DNA of 38,759 nucleotides, taken from assembly GCA_007119345.1 (NCBI GenBank), contig SKPV01000219.1, positions 1 through 38,759 of the forward strand. Reading direction: 5' to 3'. Shown piece after piece: positions 8,167 to 16,531 of the stretch. The stretch's first letter is position 1; each line of letters starts with the position of its first letter. The translations under genes were made by a program, and so were the position numbers. Origin of the DNA: Halovivax sp. Its GTDB lineage: Archaea; Halobacteriota; Halobacteria; Halobacteriales; Natrialbaceae. The notes beneath the pieces were generated by a model that ran no database searches, was not told where the DNA came from, and was given only the letters and a program-made list of their open reading frames with translations.

Positions 8167-8967
8167 ATGTCCCAGGAGACGGTCTACGCCATCGCGAGCG
8201 GGAAGGGTGGCGTCGGGAAGACGACGACGACGGTGAACCTCGGGACCGCGCTCGCGCAGGCGGGCAAGCGGGTGGCCATCGTCGACGCGGACCTGGGGAT
8301 GGCGAACCTCGCGGGCTTCGTCAGCCTCTCGCCCGACTCCGCGACCCTCCACGACGTCCTCGCCGGCGACGCGAGCGTCGAGGAGGCCACCTACCGCCTC
8401 GCGGAGAACATCGTCGGCGTTCCCAGCGGCGGCTCGCTCGAGAGCTACGCCAGGACCTCCCCCGAAGGGCTCGGCGACGTCGTCGACGCGCTCCGCGAGC
8501 AAGCCGACTACGTCCTGCTCGACGTCGGGGCCGGCGTGAGCCACGAGACCGTCCTCCCGCTCGGACTGGCCGACGCCGTCCTCCTGGTCACCACGCCGGA
8601 ACCCGCCGCCGTCAAGGACGTCGCGAAGACCATCGAGCTGGTCGCCCGCGCCAACGGCGAGGTCGCCGGCCTCCTCGTCACCCGAACCCACCCCGCCGGC
8701 GACGTCCCCGCGGCCGACATCGCCGACCGCCTCGACCTCCCGCTGCTCGGGACGGTTCCCGAAGACACGGCCGTCCGCGGGAGCGTCTACGCCGGAACGC
8801 CGCTGGTCGTCCACGAACCCCGGAGTCCGGCGGCGGTCGCCTACCGCCGACTGACGGCCGAACTGACCGACGTGGACGTGGAACCGCAGCCGGCGTCCAA
8901 CGACCGGGACGACGCCCCGTCCGACGGCGTCTCCGGCGCGATCACCGACGCCGAGTCCGACGGCTAA
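8167..8967 (+). CDS. MinD/ParA-family P-loop ATPase
   Basis: A 266-residue ATPase with the deviant Walker A motif SGKGGVGKTT at residues 11-20 (signature Lys13, catalytic Lys18). The IVDADLGMANL switch region and an LLDVGAGVS segment follow. Such proteins dimerise on ATP and position cell-division, motility or chromosome cargo. No partner gene (MinE-like, ParB-like or archaellar) is adjacent, so the cargo is unknown. The C-terminal about 27 residues form an acidic disordered tail rather than the amphipathic membrane helix of bacterial MinD. The TTTAAGG box lies about 35 nt upstream, giving a very short leader. Confidence 0.9.
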   Translation: MSQETVYAIASGKGGVGKTTTTVNLGTALAQAGKRVAIVDADLGMANLAGFVSLSPDSATLHDVLAGDASVEEATYRLAENIVGVPSGGSLESYARTSPEGLGDVVDALREQADYVLLDVGAGVSHETVLPLGLADAVLLVTTPEPAAVKDVAKTIELVARANGEVAGLLVTRTHPAGDVPAADIADRLDLPLLGTVPEDTAVRGSVYAGTPLVVHEPRSPAAVAYRRLTAELTDVDVEPQPASNDRDDAPSDGVSGAITDAESDG

Positions 8968-9030
8968 CCGTCGACCGGCGACCCGCCCGCGCTCCACCCC
9001 TGCTCTCCTAAACAGTTTGGGACAATCGTG

Positions 9031-9411
9031 ATGGAGGAGCCGAGTAACCGTACGTTCATGGCCACCCCCATGGACCTGGACGCGACGTACTCGCTACTGT
9101 CCGATGCGCGACGGCGCCACCTCCTGGCGTGTTTCCTCGACGCCGAGGTCTGGACCGTCCCGGACCTCGCCCGAGAGATCGCGGCCCAGGAATGTGAGCG
9201 AGCCCCCGACGAGGACCTCGTCCGACGAGTTCGCGTCGGCCTCGTCCACAACCACCTGCCGCGACTCGCCGACCACGGCGTGCTCGAGTGGGACGGCCGC
9301 AGCGGCGACGTCGTCCGCGCCGACCGCTTCGAGACGGTCGCACCGTTCCTGACGGTCACGGGCGACGGCGACGAGCTCGCGATCGCGCCGCCGCCGTCGG
9401 ATCGGCGATAA
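9031..9411 (+). CDS. Small HTH protein, DUF7344-type
   Basis: A 126-residue soluble protein with a winged-helix fold: MDLDATYSLLSDARRRHLLACFL, then PDLAREIAAQE, the recognition-helix region VRVGLVHNHLPRLADHGVLEWD, and a short wing. This pattern matches the many haloarchaeal DUF7344 regulators (recollection). Starts at GTG 9028, ATG 9031 or ATG 9058 are possible. The CTAAAC box near 9008 is closest to the right distance for 9031. It follows the MinD-type gene by 63 bp on the same strand, but the box suggests separate transcription. Confidence 0.75.
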   Translation: MEEPSNRTFMATPMDLDATYSLLSDARRRHLLACFLDAEVWTVPDLAREIAAQECERAPDEDLVRRVRVGLVHNHLPRLADHGVLEWDGRSGDVVRADRFETVAPFLTVTGDGDELAIAPPPSDRR

Positions 9412-9435
9412 TCTCCCGCGAGAGCCGGTAAACGA

Positions 9436-9463
9436 CCCGCCGCCGTCCCCCCGCGGCGGCGGG
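9436..9463. terminator. GC-rich hairpin after the DUF7344 gene
   Basis: A perfect 10-bp inverted repeat (cccgccgccg at 9436-9445, cggcggcggg at 9454-9463) with an 8-nt loop, 24 bp after the stop at 9411. No T-tract follows, and archaeal termination mostly depends on U-tracts, so a terminator role is only possible. Confidence 0.35.
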
Positions 9464-9538
9464 CGCGTTCGAGGGACGACGCGGTCCGTGGGTTCGAGAT
9501 CGACCGTCGTCCCCCGCCAGTCCCCCGATTTCACTGAG

Positions 9539-9646
9539 CGCCCGGTTTCCGCCGAGCACCCGATTCCAACGCCCGGTTTCCGCCGAGCACCCGATTCCAA
9601 CGCCCGGTTTCCGCCGAGCACCCGATTCCAACGCCCGGTTTCCGCC
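9539..9646. repeat. 31-bp tandem repeat, 3.5 copies
   Basis: Perfect head-to-tail copies at 9539-9569, 9570-9600 and 9601-9631 plus a 15-bp partial copy at 9632-9646. The unit starts cgcccggttt and ends gattccaa. The three full copies are identical, implying recent expansion or homogenisation. It lies between two convergent genes. Confidence 0.97.
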
Positions 9647-9788
9647 CGGATTCGTCGCCACTCGTCCGCCGCCATTCATTCTTGGCTGTGCCACTGCGTA
9701 CGCGGTACTCGCGACGCTACCCTCGGCGACGGGTAGCCGGGGAACGACGTCCCCTCGGTTCACCGAGCGATCCGCGCTCCGCGAGGAG

Positions 9789-11567
9789 TCACATCGACCG
9801 CGGCGCCGCGACGCCGAGGATCGCGAGCGCGTTGGCGATCGTGTGCCGCGAGGCGGCCACCAGCGCGAGTCGCGCCGTCCGCAAATCGTCGTCGACGTCG
9901 TCGGCGAGCACCGGACACTCCCGGTAGAAGGCGTTGAACGTCTCGGCGAACTCGCGGGTGTACGTCGCCACCTGGTGCGGTTCCAGGTCCGCGGCCGCCT
10001 CCTCGACCACGTGGGGGAACCGGCCGATCGTTTCGAGCAAGTCGCGTTCGGCCGGCGTCTCGAGGACGCTCGCGTCGCCGTCGGCCGCCAGCGATCCGAG
10101 GTCGTCGTCCGGGTCCAGCCCCGCCCCGTCGAGGATCCCACAGCAGCGAGCGTGGACGTACTGGACGTAGGGAGCGGACTGGGCCTCGAAGTCCAGCGCG
10201 CGGTCCCACTCGAAGGTGATCGTCTTCGTCGGCTGCTTCGCGACGATGTCGTAGCGGACGGCGCCGATGCCGACCTGTCGGGCGATGCGCTCGACGTCCT
10301 CGTCGTCGAGGTCGTCGTCGCGGATGCGGTCGTCGAGGCGATCCTCGACCTCCCGGCGGGCGCGCACGACCGCCTCGTCGAGCAGGTCGTCGAGGTCGAC
10401 GCCGGTCCCCTGTCGGGTGCTCATCCCCTCGCCGCCGGGCAGGTTCACCCAGGAGTAAAACAGCTGCTCGAGCCGATCGGTGTCGTTTCCGAGGAGCTCG
10501 AGCGCGCAGCGCAGTTCCTCGAACGTGAGTTCGTGGTCCTCGCCGATGACGGTGACCGCGCGGTCGTACTCGTCGAACTTCCACTCGTGGTGGGCGAGGT
10601 CGCGAGTGGTGTACAGCGAGGTGCCGTCTCCCCGCAGGAAGACGAGGTCCTTCTCGAGGTCGAACCCGGAGAGGTCGAGCTGCCAGGCGTCGTCCTCGAG
10701 AAACGCCTGGTCCAGCGCCTTGAGTCGCTCGACGACCTCGTCGGTCGAGCCGTCGCGCATGAACCGCGTCTCCTTGACGAACTCGTCGTACTCGACGGGG
10801 AGTCGGCCCAGGGTCTCGCGCATCCCCGCGAGCACCCTGTCGACGACGGTTCCGACGCGCTCGTAGGCGTCCTCGTCGCCCTCCTCGAGCCCCCGCATGA
10901 TCGCCTCGATCTCCGCTTCGGCCGCGGCCACCTCGTCTTCGGGACCGTCCTCGAGGAAGCGGTTACCCTCGCGGTAGTACCGGACGAGCTCGTAGTCCGG
11001 CTTCTCCCGTTCGGGCTCCGGAAGGTCGGCCTCCTCGAACGTCTCGTACGCCCAGGTGAAGACGGCCATCTGCCGGCCGGCGTCGTTGACGTAGTAGTGG
11101 CGAGAAACGTCGTAGCCGGCGTAGGCGAGCAGGGTCGAGACCGCGTCGCCGATGATCGGATTCCGGGCCCGGCCGACGTGGACCGGCCCCGTCGGGTTGG
11201 CGCTCGTGTGCTCGACCACCACGGACTCCTCGCGGTCGGGCCGGGCGCCGTAGTCCGGGTCGGCGGCCGCCGCGAGCGTCTCGGCGTAGTAGGCCTCGCT
11301 CGGCAGGAAGTTCAGGTACGGGCCGTGCGTCTCGACCCGCCCCACGTAGCGGAGGTCGTCCGCGTCGATCTCGTCTGCGAGGTCGCCGGCGACCTGCGGC
11401 GGCGGGGCGCCGACCTCGCCGGCCAGCCGGAAGGCGACGCTCGAGGCGAGGACGCTCTCGACGTCGGCCGGCGGCTCCTCGATCCCGAGGTCGTCGGTCG
11501 GCAGGTCGCGGGCCGCAAGCGCGGTCGCGAGCGCCCCCTCGACCTCGTCGCGAAGCGCTGGGAACAT
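9789..11567 (-). CDS. argS: Arginyl-tRNA synthetase
   Basis: A 592-residue class Ia synthetase that charges tRNA-Arg. The N-terminal Add-1-like domain covers about 1-105. The catalytic signature SANPTGPVHVGRARN is at 122-136, with HVGR replacing the canonical HVGH (HIGH). The KMSKS-equivalent GMSTRQGTG is at about 381-389. The DALR anticodon-binding domain occupies about 455-592 and ends VAAPRSM. The strongly acidic surface fits a salt-in haloarchaeon. The ATG at 11567 has a CTATAC box about 30 nt upstream. It is 105 bp downstream of the threonine-synthase-like gene on the same strand but appears to have its own promoter. Confidence 0.97.
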   Translation of the reverse strand: MFPALRDEVEGALATALAARDLPTDDLGIEEPPADVESVLASSVAFRLAGEVGAPPPQVAGDLADEIDADDLRYVGRVETHGPYLNFLPSEAYYAETLAAAADPDYGARPDREESVVVEHTSANPTGPVHVGRARNPIIGDAVSTLLAYAGYDVSRHYYVNDAGRQMAVFTWAYETFEEADLPEPEREKPDYELVRYYREGNRFLEDGPEDEVAAAEAEIEAIMRGLEEGDEDAYERVGTVVDRVLAGMRETLGRLPVEYDEFVKETRFMRDGSTDEVVERLKALDQAFLEDDAWQLDLSGFDLEKDLVFLRGDGTSLYTTRDLAHHEWKFDEYDRAVTVIGEDHELTFEELRCALELLGNDTDRLEQLFYSWVNLPGGEGMSTRQGTGVDLDDLLDEAVVRARREVEDRLDDRIRDDDLDDEDVERIARQVGIGAVRYDIVAKQPTKTITFEWDRALDFEAQSAPYVQYVHARCCGILDGAGLDPDDDLGSLAADGDASVLETPAERDLLETIGRFPHVVEEAAADLEPHQVATYTREFAETFNAFYRECPVLADDVDDDLRTARLALVAASRHTIANALAILGVAAPRSM

Positions 11568-11672
11568 AGGGGCCCGTATTCAGGGCGCGTGTATAGGAAT
11601 GTCGGGTTCGGGTCGCGGTCCCGGCGTCGCCGACCGCCCGTCGCGATCGGTCCGCACCGCCGTCGACCGGAT

Positions 11673-12899
11673 TCACAGCGTCTTCAGTCCGGATCCCGTC
11701 AGGGGAACGACGACGTCCTCGTCGTCCTCGACGAGCCCCCGCTCGCGGAAGTGCGCCAGCGCGGCGGGCGCGACCGCGCAGGTCGGCTCGACGTAGAATC
11801 CCTCGCGGTGAAGCCGGTCGAGGGCCGTCTCGACCGGGCCCTCGCCGACGGCGACCGCGGTGGCGTCGGTCGCCTCGATCGCGTCGACGATCTGGGATCC
11901 CCGGGCCGGCTCGCTGATCTGGATCCCGTCGGCGATCTCGGTCCGCACCTCGTCGTCCTCGACGACTCGCTCGCCGCCCACGGCCTCGACGATCGGGTCG
12001 TAGCCGACCGACTGGACGCCGAGCAGCCGGGGGAGCCGATCGGTGATGCCCGCCTCGACCATGAGCTCGAAGCCGCGATAGGCGCCCAGAAAGAGCGTGC
12101 CGTGGCCGATCGGGAGGACCAGCGCGTCGGGCACCGACCAGTCGCGCTGGGCGGCGACCTCGAACGCGAACGTCATCGTGCCCGCGTAGAACGCCGGGTT
12201 CCAGGCGTGGCTGGCGTACCAGCCCTCGCCGCGCTGGTAGGGAGCGTCGTCGCCGCGTCGGCGGGTTTCGTTCGCGTCGGACCCGGACTCGGCCTCTTCG
12301 ATCGGGGCGCCGGCGTCGACGGGTTCGGCCGCGTCGTGGTTCCGTCCGTCGCCCTCGACGGCCTTCAGACACGCCGCGGTGACGTCCTCTCTGGAGCCCT
12401 CGACCCGAACCGGGCGGGCGCCCGCCCGCTGGATCGCCATCAGCTTCGACTGCTTGACGGTGTCCGGCACGTAGATGTCCGCCGGCAGGCCGGCGCGGGC
12501 GGCGTAGGTCGCGATCGACGCCCCCGCGTTGCCCGAGGAGTCCTCGATCACCTTCTCGACGCCGAGTTCCGCTGCGCGCGAAAGCGTCGTCGTCGCGCCG
12601 CGATCCTTGAACGAGCCCGTCGGGAAGACGTACTCCAGTTTGAACTCGACGTCCCAGGACGGGGCCTCGACGAGCGGGGTGAACCCCTCGTGGAAGGTGA
12701 CGTGCTCTTCGATCGGCAGGAACTCGAAGAACGTCCACAGACCGCGGGAGGTGTCGAGTCGCGAGAACGGGAGCGGCTCCCCTTCGGGGTAGGGCCGCTC
12801 GACGAACTCCAGGGCGTGGCCGCAGGCGCAGCGCCAGGGCTCGTCCGGGCCGGCGTCGTACACCGCGTCACAGGCGGGGCAGGTGAGGTCGGATGGCAT
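11673..12899 (-). CDS. Threonine-synthase-family PLP enzyme
   Basis: A 408-residue fold-type II PLP enzyme. The N-terminus has a zinc-ribbon-like set of cysteines (C7, C10, C24, C26), as in archaeal threonine synthases. The PLP lysine is K98 in TGSFKDRGA, the substrate loop is SSGNAG, and the phosphate-binding loop reads GHGT rather than the common GGGT. An acidic, Asp/Glu/Ala-rich insertion occupies about 170-215. The likely reaction is O-phosphohomoserine to threonine, but the loop change and the neighbour leave room for another beta- or gamma-replacement reaction. The ATG at 12899 is 2 bp after the stop of the aspartoacylase-like gene, so the two are almost certainly co-transcribed. Confidence 0.85.
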   Translation of the reverse strand: MPSDLTCPACDAVYDAGPDEPWRCACGHALEFVERPYPEGEPLPFSRLDTSRGLWTFFEFLPIEEHVTFHEGFTPLVEAPSWDVEFKLEYVFPTGSFKDRGATTTLSRAAELGVEKVIEDSSGNAGASIATYAARAGLPADIYVPDTVKQSKLMAIQRAGARPVRVEGSREDVTAACLKAVEGDGRNHDAAEPVDAGAPIEEAESGSDANETRRRGDDAPYQRGEGWYASHAWNPAFYAGTMTFAFEVAAQRDWSVPDALVLPIGHGTLFLGAYRGFELMVEAGITDRLPRLLGVQSVGYDPIVEAVGGERVVEDDEVRTEIADGIQISEPARGSQIVDAIEATDATAVAVGEGPVETALDRLHREGFYVEPTCAVAPAALAHFRERGLVEDDEDVVVPLTGSGLKTL

Positions 12900-12901
12900 C
12901 G

Positions 12902-13858
12902 TCAGTAGGTGTCGACGTCGGTGCCGACGGAGCAGACGTACTCGCCGGTGGCGACCTGCGGGAGCCGGCGGGTCCGCCAGAGGATCCCGTCCTCGTCGGC
13001 GGTCACCTCCGCCTTGGGCTCGCCGAACGGCGTCGTCACCGCGAACAGCGTCTCGCCGGCGCGCACTCGCTCGCCGAGTTCCCGCTCGAAGGAGACGAGT
13101 CCACCGGCCGGCGCGCCGTGCTGGGTGAAATCGCCCGCCCGGGTCTGGGCTTCGAGTTCGACGTCGCCCGCGAGGAAGTCGTAGTACCGGAGGACGTTGA
13201 AGATGCCCTCGACGCCCGTCTCGATGCTCGACTCGTCCCAGCCGACGCAGCCGCCGAGCTCCGGATCGACCGTCGGGATCCCCTCGTCGGGGGCCGCGCG
13301 GGCCAGCTGGCCGTCCGGTCCCTTCTGGTCGAGGACGTGGCCGGCGCCGAAGGCCTTCGCCAGTTCGAGACACTCCTCGTGCAGGCGGTGTCGGGGGCCA
13401 CAGCGCACCCGCACCTCGTCGATCATCCGGCTCGTCGAGCCCTGGTGGAGGTCGAGGATCAGGTCCGCCCGCGTGGCCGCCTCGAACGTCGCGGCGGCGA
13501 TCCGTTCGCTCGAGGTCCCCGCCTCGTCGCCGGGGTAGGTGCGGTTCATCTTCCGGTCGTCGATCGGGTTGCGGTGTTCGGCCACCTGGAAGCCGTGGTA
13601 GTTGACGATCCCCACGACGAGTATCGTCCCCGAGAGCTCGGCGGGGTCCAGTTGCGGGACCACCCGCTGGAGGACGCCCACGCCGTTCAACTCGTCGCCG
13701 TCGCTCACCGCCTGCAGGTAGAGGGTATCACCCGGCTCGGCGCCGTTGATCACGGCGACCGGGAGGCCGAAGGGACTGCCGTCCCGGGTCTCGCCGACCT
13801 CGAGGCGGCCCGTGTCGACCTCCCCCGGGCCCGCGCTCGCGGTTCCCAGCGTCGTCAT
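12902..13858 (-). CDS. Succinylglutamate desuccinylase/aspartoacylase-like protein (M14 type)
   Basis: A 318-residue zinc-dependent amidohydrolase or carboxypeptidase-like protein. Candidate zinc-site segments are GDELNGVGVL (about 53-62) and DLHQGSTSR (about 136-144). NRTYPGDEAG and a C-terminal beta-barrel-like segment (GERVRAGETLFAVTTPFGEPKAEV) match the family. Members remove acyl groups from amino acids or act on related amide bonds. It is the first gene of a two-gene unit with the threonine-synthase-like enzyme (2-bp gap), so the pair may handle an acylated amino-acid intermediate. That is inference. A CAGTAAAG box lies about 28-30 nt upstream of the ATG at 13858. Confidence 0.82.
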   Translation of the reverse strand: MTTLGTASAGPGEVDTGRLEVGETRDGSPFGLPVAVINGAEPGDTLYLQAVSDGDELNGVGVLQRVVPQLDPAELSGTILVVGIVNYHGFQVAEHRNPIDDRKMNRTYPGDEAGTSSERIAAATFEAATRADLILDLHQGSTSRMIDEVRVRCGPRHRLHEECLELAKAFGAGHVLDQKGPDGQLARAAPDEGIPTVDPELGGCVGWDESSIETGVEGIFNVLRYYDFLAGDVELEAQTRAGDFTQHGAPAGGLVSFERELGERVRAGETLFAVTTPFGEPKAEVTADEDGILWRTRRLPQVATGEYVCSVGTDVDTY

Positions 13859-14036
13859 GGCAGGGACGATGGGGTCGCGTGTCTTTACTGGTTCGGTCTC
13901 CGGGGGTCGCGCCGCGTCGGATTTCCGGCGACGGCGCGCTCATCGGTTCGTCGGTCACGATGAGGTCGGGGGCGCACCCGCCCGAAGCAGCGTCCTCGAG
14001 CGCGTATCGCCCTTCGACGTCGCGGAACTCCCGCGG

Positions 14037-14063
14037 GGATCGCGCGATCGACGATCGCGATCC
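14037..14063. repeat. Inverted repeat downstream of the DUF2892 gene
   Basis: Perfect 8-bp arms ggatcgcg (14037-14044) and cgcgatcc (14056-14063) flank an 11-nt loop. It lies 28 bp past the stop of the minus-strand gene at 14092. It may be a transcript-end hairpin, but no U-tract is seen. Confidence 0.4.
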
Positions 14064-14091
14064 GACCCGGCGAACTCGGCCGTTCGGCCGG

Positions 14092-14319
14092 CTACGCGTC
14101 CCCGCTCCCGTCCGAACAGGTGTCGATCCCGAGCGTCGCGTTCAGCCCGCAGTAACGCGTCGCCGCGTTGAACAGCAGGCCCGCGCCGACGAGCCCCACC
14201 GCGACCGAGACCGCCCGCCGCCCGTCGATCGCCGCGTCGACCGCGACGGCCACCAGCAGCGTGCCGAGTATCGCTCTGAACGTTCGATCCAGGCCGCCGA
14301 CGTTCTTCTCGGGCGCCAT
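14092..14319 (-). CDS. DUF2892 (YgaP-like) small inner membrane protein
   Basis: A 75-residue protein with the DUF2892 pattern: the N-terminal motif EKNVGGLDRTFRAILGTLL and two hydrophobic segments (ILGTLLVAVAVDAAI and VSVAVGLVGAGLLFNAAT) around a short loop, then the typical CGLNATLGIDTC end. Function is unknown for the family. The ATG at 14319 is preferred to an upstream in-frame ATG at 14355, because a TTTATC box lies about 27 nt before 14319 and the family starts there. Confidence 0.85.
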   Translation of the reverse strand: MAPEKNVGGLDRTFRAILGTLLVAVAVDAAIDGRRAVSVAVGLVGAGLLFNAATRYCGLNATLGIDTCSDGSGDA

Positions 14320-14388
14320 GTTCGACGGTTCCGGACCGGGCATGATAAAGCGCACGTTCCGGCGGAACCGAGTCGAGCGGCCGCCGGT

Positions 14389-15915
14389 TCAGAGTAACGG
14401 CCGCCAGTAGTAGGGGCTGACGAAGCCCTCGATCACGGCGGCGATCGCTAGCAGGATGCCGACGCCGACGAGCACCCAGAACGCCCGCTCCAGGTCGTCG
14501 GCCAGGTCGGCCCGCGTGGCGGGTCCGCGCCAGGTTCGCCACCAGCTGAGCCCGAGGAAGATGCCGACGGCGCCCGCGACGAAGATCGCGGGGATCTCGA
14601 AGATCCCGTGGGGCGTCACGAACGCGAGCAGCTCGGCGGGTTCGGCCTCGAGTCGGCCGTAGATCCCGAGGACGAGCCCGTTGAACCAGAGCGAGCCCAG
14701 CGCGGGGATCGCGAGGACGACCCCGCCGAAGGCCATCGTGAGCGCGACGGTCCAGTTGTTCCCGAAGAACTCGAGCGCGGCGACGGGCGCGACGTGGCCC
14801 TCGAGGCGACCGGCGATCGAGGCCTCGAACTCGCCGACGAACGGGCCGGCGAAGACCCAACCCATCACCGCACCCGCGACGAGCGCCAGCGCGGCCGCGG
14901 CGTGATGGCCCGGCGTCGCCCGGACGAAGGCGACCAGCTCGCGCCAGCCGCGCCGGAGGCCGTCGACGAATTGACCGCGGAGCGAGCGCTCGACGGGGGC
15001 CGGCGGGGCGATCGCGCCGCGACCGCCGCCGTACAGCGTCGTCTTCAGCAGGTCGAGCGCCGGCAGGACGAAGAGCGCGAAGACGAGCCCCGTTGCGCTG
15101 CCCGCGCCGACGCCCCCGAGCAGCGAGAGCAGGGCGCCGACGCCGAACAGCGCCGCGAGCGCGACGACGTAGTAGAAGACGGCCTCGGTCCGGTTGTGGC
15201 GCACGAATCCGGCCGCGTTCGACACCGACCGCGCGGCGCCGACGCGGTCGACGACGACGCCGACCGGCGCGAAGGCGAAGACCGCCCGGATCGAGATCGC
15301 GGCCGCGATCCAGCCCAGTACCGACAGCGCGACCAGGAGGACGCCGACGACCGCGCCGATCGCGCCGAACCCGAGCAACGTCGCGCCGAGTCCCCCCAGG
15401 ACGACCGCCGCGACGGTGATACCGATCCACAGGAGGAACTCGAGCAGGTAGAGCCCGAGGAACGTCGGCCAGTGGCGCCGAGTCCCGGCGACGCCGGCTT
15501 CGAGCCCCCGCTCGTCCCGGAGCCGGGCGAAACACGCCGACAGCTGGCCGGCACCGATCGCCGCGTAGGCGACGAGCACGACCGTCACGAAGGCGATCCC
15601 CGTCAGTGCGAAGATCGTCCCGATCACGGGCGTCAGCGCGGGTTCGAGCGCCGCCAGCAGATCGTCCATCCACGCTTCGAACGCCGCCGGGTCGGCGTCC
15701 GCGTCCGGCGGCTCCTCGAGCGCCGTCAGCTCCTCGCGGAGCGCCGCGGTCCGGCCGGTCGCGGCGAGGTAGGCGTACGCCAGGACCACCCCGGCCAGCG
15801 CGGTGACCTGGCCGATCGTCGCGACGGCCGCCCCGAGGACGTAGAACGGGAGCAGGTCCGACGGACGGTTCCTGAAAACCCTGCCGACGGCGGTGACGGC
15901 GGCTCCGAGGCGCAT
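14389..15915 (-). CDS. SpoIIM/DUF95-type multi-pass membrane protein
   Basis: A 508-residue polytopic membrane protein. The C-terminal third is a SpoIIM (DUF95) domain with the signature PHGIFEIPAIFVAG at about 435-448. The N-terminal two thirds have several membrane helices with soluble loops (about 65-90 and 310-340). Bacterial SpoIIM belongs to an engulfment complex, but archaeal homologues are of unknown role. The ATG at 15915 is chosen over an upstream in-frame start because a TTTAATT box (15937-15944) lies about 27 nt before it. Confidence 0.85.
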   Translation of the reverse strand: MRLGAAVTAVGRVFRNRPSDLLPFYVLGAAVATIGQVTALAGVVLAYAYLAATGRTAALREELTALEEPPDADADPAAFEAWMDDLLAALEPALTPVIGTIFALTGIAFVTVVLVAYAAIGAGQLSACFARLRDERGLEAGVAGTRRHWPTFLGLYLLEFLLWIGITVAAVVLGGLGATLLGFGAIGAVVGVLLVALSVLGWIAAAISIRAVFAFAPVGVVVDRVGAARSVSNAAGFVRHNRTEAVFYYVVALAALFGVGALLSLLGGVGAGSATGLVFALFVLPALDLLKTTLYGGGRGAIAPPAPVERSLRGQFVDGLRRGWRELVAFVRATPGHHAAAALALVAGAVMGWVFAGPFVGEFEASIAGRLEGHVAPVAALEFFGNNWTVALTMAFGGVVLAIPALGSLWFNGLVLGIYGRLEAEPAELLAFVTPHGIFEIPAIFVAGAVGIFLGLSWWRTWRGPATRADLADDLERAFWVLVGVGILLAIAAVIEGFVSPYYWRPLL

Positions 15916-15989
15916 GGTGGCGGTTCGACGAACGGACAATTAAACGATCCGAAGCGAGGTGGGCCGCGCGGGGATCGTGTCGATTTCGT

Positions 15990-16129
15990 GAGCGTGCGCG
16001 CCTCGATTTCGGGACGAGCACGCCTCGACTTCGGGGACGAGCGCGTCTCGACTTCGGGGACGAGCACGCCTCGATTTCGGGGCGAGCACGCCTCGACTTC
16101 GGGGACGAGCGCGTCTCGGTTTCAGGGAC
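15990..16129. repeat. About 23-bp tandem repeat, six copies in alternating types
   Basis: Copies start near 15990, 16016, 16039, 16062, 16084 and 16107. Two variants alternate: gagcacgcctcga and gagcgcgtctcga, each followed by an ttcgggg-type end. The copy at 16062-16083 lacks one base. The first and last copies are diverged. Confidence 0.92.
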
Positions 16130-16233
16130 AGACGCCCCGTCGGGAGCTGGATGCGAGTCGAACGTCGTCGAGGGTGACCCGGAGCCGAGCGCAAGCGGGA
16201 GCGGGAGCGATCGTGGGCCAGGTCCACCGCCGT

Positions 16234-16267
16234 CGTAGGTGGTCGCCCGGCGGGTCGATCACCTACG
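16234..16267. repeat. Stable inverted repeat upstream of cysE
   Basis: Arms cgtaggtggtc (16234-16244) and gatcacctacg (16257-16267) pair over 11 bp with one G-U wobble, enclosing gcccggcgggtc, which can itself pair partly. It lies about 265 bp before cysE and about 100 bp before its likely promoter box, so it is more likely a DNA site or remnant than an mRNA leader element. Confidence 0.5.
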
Positions 16268-16288
16268 AGGATCGACACCCGACGATCT

Positions 16289-16342
16289 CACCGCCGTCGA
16301 AGACCGGCGCTCGTCGGACCCACCGCCGTCGAAGACCGGCGC
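16289..16342. repeat. 22-bp direct repeat, two copies
   Basis: Identical copies of caccgccgtcgaagaccggc plus gc at 16289-16310 and 16321-16342, 32 bp apart start to start, in the cysE upstream region. Confidence 0.9.
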
Positions 16343-16531
16343 CGGCGACCCGCTCGCTGGGAGACCGAACGTTTTCTTCCCGCCGGATCCAATGCGGTCG
16401 CATGGTCCGCATCGATTCCACCGACCGGGCCGCCGACGACCACCGATCGACCGGTCGCCGCCGGTTCCCGCGAGAGGCCCGCTCTCTGACCATCCTACCG
16501 CGATCGACTGCGGCCGCTGGCTGGGGGCGGC

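Larger units (their letters stand above)
9412..9788. other. Convergent gap carrying a repeat array
   Basis: The 377-bp space between the convergent DUF7344 and argS genes holds a GC-rich hairpin (9436-9463) and a 31-bp tandem repeat (9539-9646). No ORF with coding character is seen. Confidence 0.6.
15916..16531. other. 616-bp divergent gap with repeats and hairpin upstream of cysE
   Basis: The longest gene-free stretch of the window. It holds a 23-bp tandem array (15990-16129), a stable hairpin (16234-16267), a 22-bp direct repeat (16289-16310 and 16321-16342), and a promoter-like acgttttcttc box near 16369-16378. A 49-codon frame starts with ATG at 16402, correctly spaced from that box, and runs out of frame into the first 20 bp of cysE (to 16551). 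I do not call it a gene because its product is low-complexity. Confidence 0.6.

Noticed and set aside
9539..9646. CRISPR array
   Set aside because: The repeats are directly adjacent with no unique spacers, and there are no cas genes in the window. The same holds for the other arrays.
9843..12908. A 1021-codon plus-strand open frame opposite argS and the threonine-synthase-like gene
   Set aside because: It spans two confident minus-strand genes, has no recognisable domain and low-complexity composition. In very GC-rich DNA the opposite strand often stays open.
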